From the NCBI GenBank assembly GCA_016712745.1, contig JADJQN010000004.1:62001-126000 (forward strand): 64,000 bases of DNA, read 5' to 3'. Under the pieces are notes generated by a model, which searched no databases, had not been told where the DNA came from, and was given only the letters and a program-made list of their open reading frames with translations. The DNA is from Sandaracinaceae bacterium. Lineage in GTDB: Bacteria; Myxococcota_A; Polyangia; Polyangiales; JADJQN01. How positions within the stretch are numbered: position 1 is the first letter of the stretch; each line of letters starts with the position of its first letter. Positions 63,285 to 64,000 of this stretch are shown here, piece by piece. The position numbers and the translations under genes were made by a program.

Positions 63285-63821
63285 ATGCGCCGACCCACCA
63301 TCGGTTTCGTTCTCGTAGCGCTCATCGCATGCGCAGGCTTGATGTTTCCTTCGGTCGCGCGCGTGCAGACGAGCACCTTTGCCGATTCGCAGGTTGAGCT
63401 CGTCGTGGGCTTTGATTTCGGAAAAGATTTGAACGGATTCGTCGCTGCATGCGGTCGCTGGGGCGGAACGCTGCGTGTGGATCAGACGCGTGGTGAGATG
63501 ACGAGGCAACACTGCGCGCTTCCACCTCACCAAGATCCACAGTGCAACCGCCCCTCGATCGGATATGTAGACGGTGAATTCACTGGCGCTGTGCCTATCG
63601 TTCTTCAACGAGGTGGCACATGCGGACCTCGCCAAGTGATATTCGAACAGGAGGTTGCGCGAGTGAGTCGCATCCTTGGCCCTGCCACCCTGAGCGGCTC
63701 GCCAGCGACGCGCGCCACCTGGACCAGTACAGCTGTGCGTTGCACGATCAATATGGCCGCGGGTGACCCGATGTCCCAGACGCTGATTTCAACGATGTGC
63801 GTGCGCGAAACGTCGCGCTAG
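63285..63821 (+). CDS. Secreted protein of unknown function
   Basis: ATG 63285; 178 residues. Signal peptide IGFVLVALIACAGLMFPSVA. The mature part has seven Cys (CGRWGG, QHCALPPHQDPQCNRP, TCGPRQV, RCTINM, MCVRE). No domain recognised. It runs convergently to the partial gene at the window edge. Confidence 0.7.
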   Translation: MRRPTIGFVLVALIACAGLMFPSVARVQTSTFADSQVELVVGFDFGKDLNGFVAACGRWGGTLRVDQTRGEMTRQHCALPPHQDPQCNRPSIGYVDGEFTGAVPIVLQRGGTCGPRQVIFEQEVARVSRILGPATLSGSPATRATWTSTAVRCTINMAAGDPMSQTLISTMCVRETSR

Positions 63822-63833
63822 CAGGCGCTCGCC

Positions 63834-64000
63834 TTACTTGCCGGCGGCTTCGAGAACGGCGGATTCAGCGGAGCGCACTTCCAGGCGGTATCGGCTGTTG
63901 GCGGTTTGGAGGTAGTAGACCTCTTTGCTGCCAGCCAATCGCAGGATGCGCTTTACCGGAGTGGTGACGTACTCATGCAGGCCATCGGGGAATTCAATGA
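63834..64000 (-). CDS. Partial gene, C-terminal end only
   Basis: An open minus-strand frame ends at TAA 63834-63836 and extends beyond the window. The 55 residues visible (EFPDGLHEYVTTPVKRILRL, YYLQTANSRYRLEVRSAES) do not match a family I recognise. Confidence 0.55.
   Translation of the reverse strand, partial: IEFPDGLHEYVTTPVKRILRLAGSKEVYYLQTANSRYRLEVRSAESAVLEAAGK

Noticed and set aside
1..64000. Prophage, plasmid or defence island
   Set aside because: No integrase, capsid, replication-initiator, restriction or cas genes are seen; only one IS is present.

Overview
The window looks like chromosomal DNA from a GC-rich myxobacterium (phylum Myxococcota, possibly close to the Polyangiales/Sandaracinaceae). 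The assignment rests on gene content. There are three Ser/Thr protein kinases, several proteins with a DUF4388-type output domain, and an MXAN_5187-like sensor. There are lipoproteins with Asp-Ala-Gly-rich linkers, and secreted Cys-rich proteases that end in a MYXO-CTERM-like tail (Cys, one membrane helix, Arg cluster). No plasmid or phage backbone is seen.

Layout, left. 1-3.5 kb (minus strand): a small lipoprotein, an MlaE-type lipid-transport permease and two paralogous secreted TPR proteins. 3.6-9.6 kb: a multidomain degenerate HD-GYP/receiver/DUF4388 protein, a membrane protein and a large zinc-ribbon/kinase/NTPase/TPR protein. 9.8-16.6 kb: two tandem trypsin-like lipoprotein proteases, a lipoprotein, tsaD and a CBS-domain cystathionine beta-synthase. 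16.8-22.2 kb: an isolated FlhB/SctU homologue, priA and a pseudo-receiver/DUF4388/J-like protein. 22.2-25.0 kb: an esterase, then def-fmt-PduO-type adenosyltransferase with overlapping ends.

Layout, centre. 25.1-25.4 kb is a short palindromic REP-like array. At 26.5-26.8 kb there is a 6S-like RNA candidate with an intrinsic terminator. 26.8-34.4 kb (minus) is a long co-directional run: TolC-like protein, fabH, Lys-rich protein, PCD, DAG-kinase-like lipid kinase, cupredoxin-like protein, MXAN_5187-like sensor and lipoprotein. 34.5-38.5 kb holds a large lipoprotein, membrane proteins and a Bcr/CflA-type MFS exporter. 38.6-42.4 kb (minus) is an ECF sigma-factor operon whose first gene carries an in-frame TAG. 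42.5-48.8 kb is a block of secreted proteins: Cys-rich lipoprotein, V8/trypsin-like protease, papain-like protease with a P domain, and others.

Layout, right. tRNA-Leu(CAA), a Ppx/GppA-HD phosphatase with a basic tail, two head-to-head Ser/Thr kinases and an N-formylglutamate amidohydrolase-like gene are followed by an IS3-family insertion (TIRs, 3-bp target duplication). The IS sits inside a copy of a dispersed palindromic element also found at 5.7 and 16.6 kb. Next come an SDR, a PGPGW protein and a membrane-anchored MsrA. A PhoD-like gene and a beta-helix gene are both frame-disrupted. A secreted protein and a truncated CDS end the window.

Biological reading (inference): housekeeping genes (tsaD, priA, def, fmt, fabH, tRNA) are interleaved with a lineage-specific regulatory and secretome layer. 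Convergent intergenic gaps are colonised by three different short repeat families. The most notable points are the palindromic element family with an IS inside it, the TAG-split sigma-operon gene, the degenerate c-di-GMP/receiver architecture, and the 34-bp repeat that supplies the end of a coding sequence.
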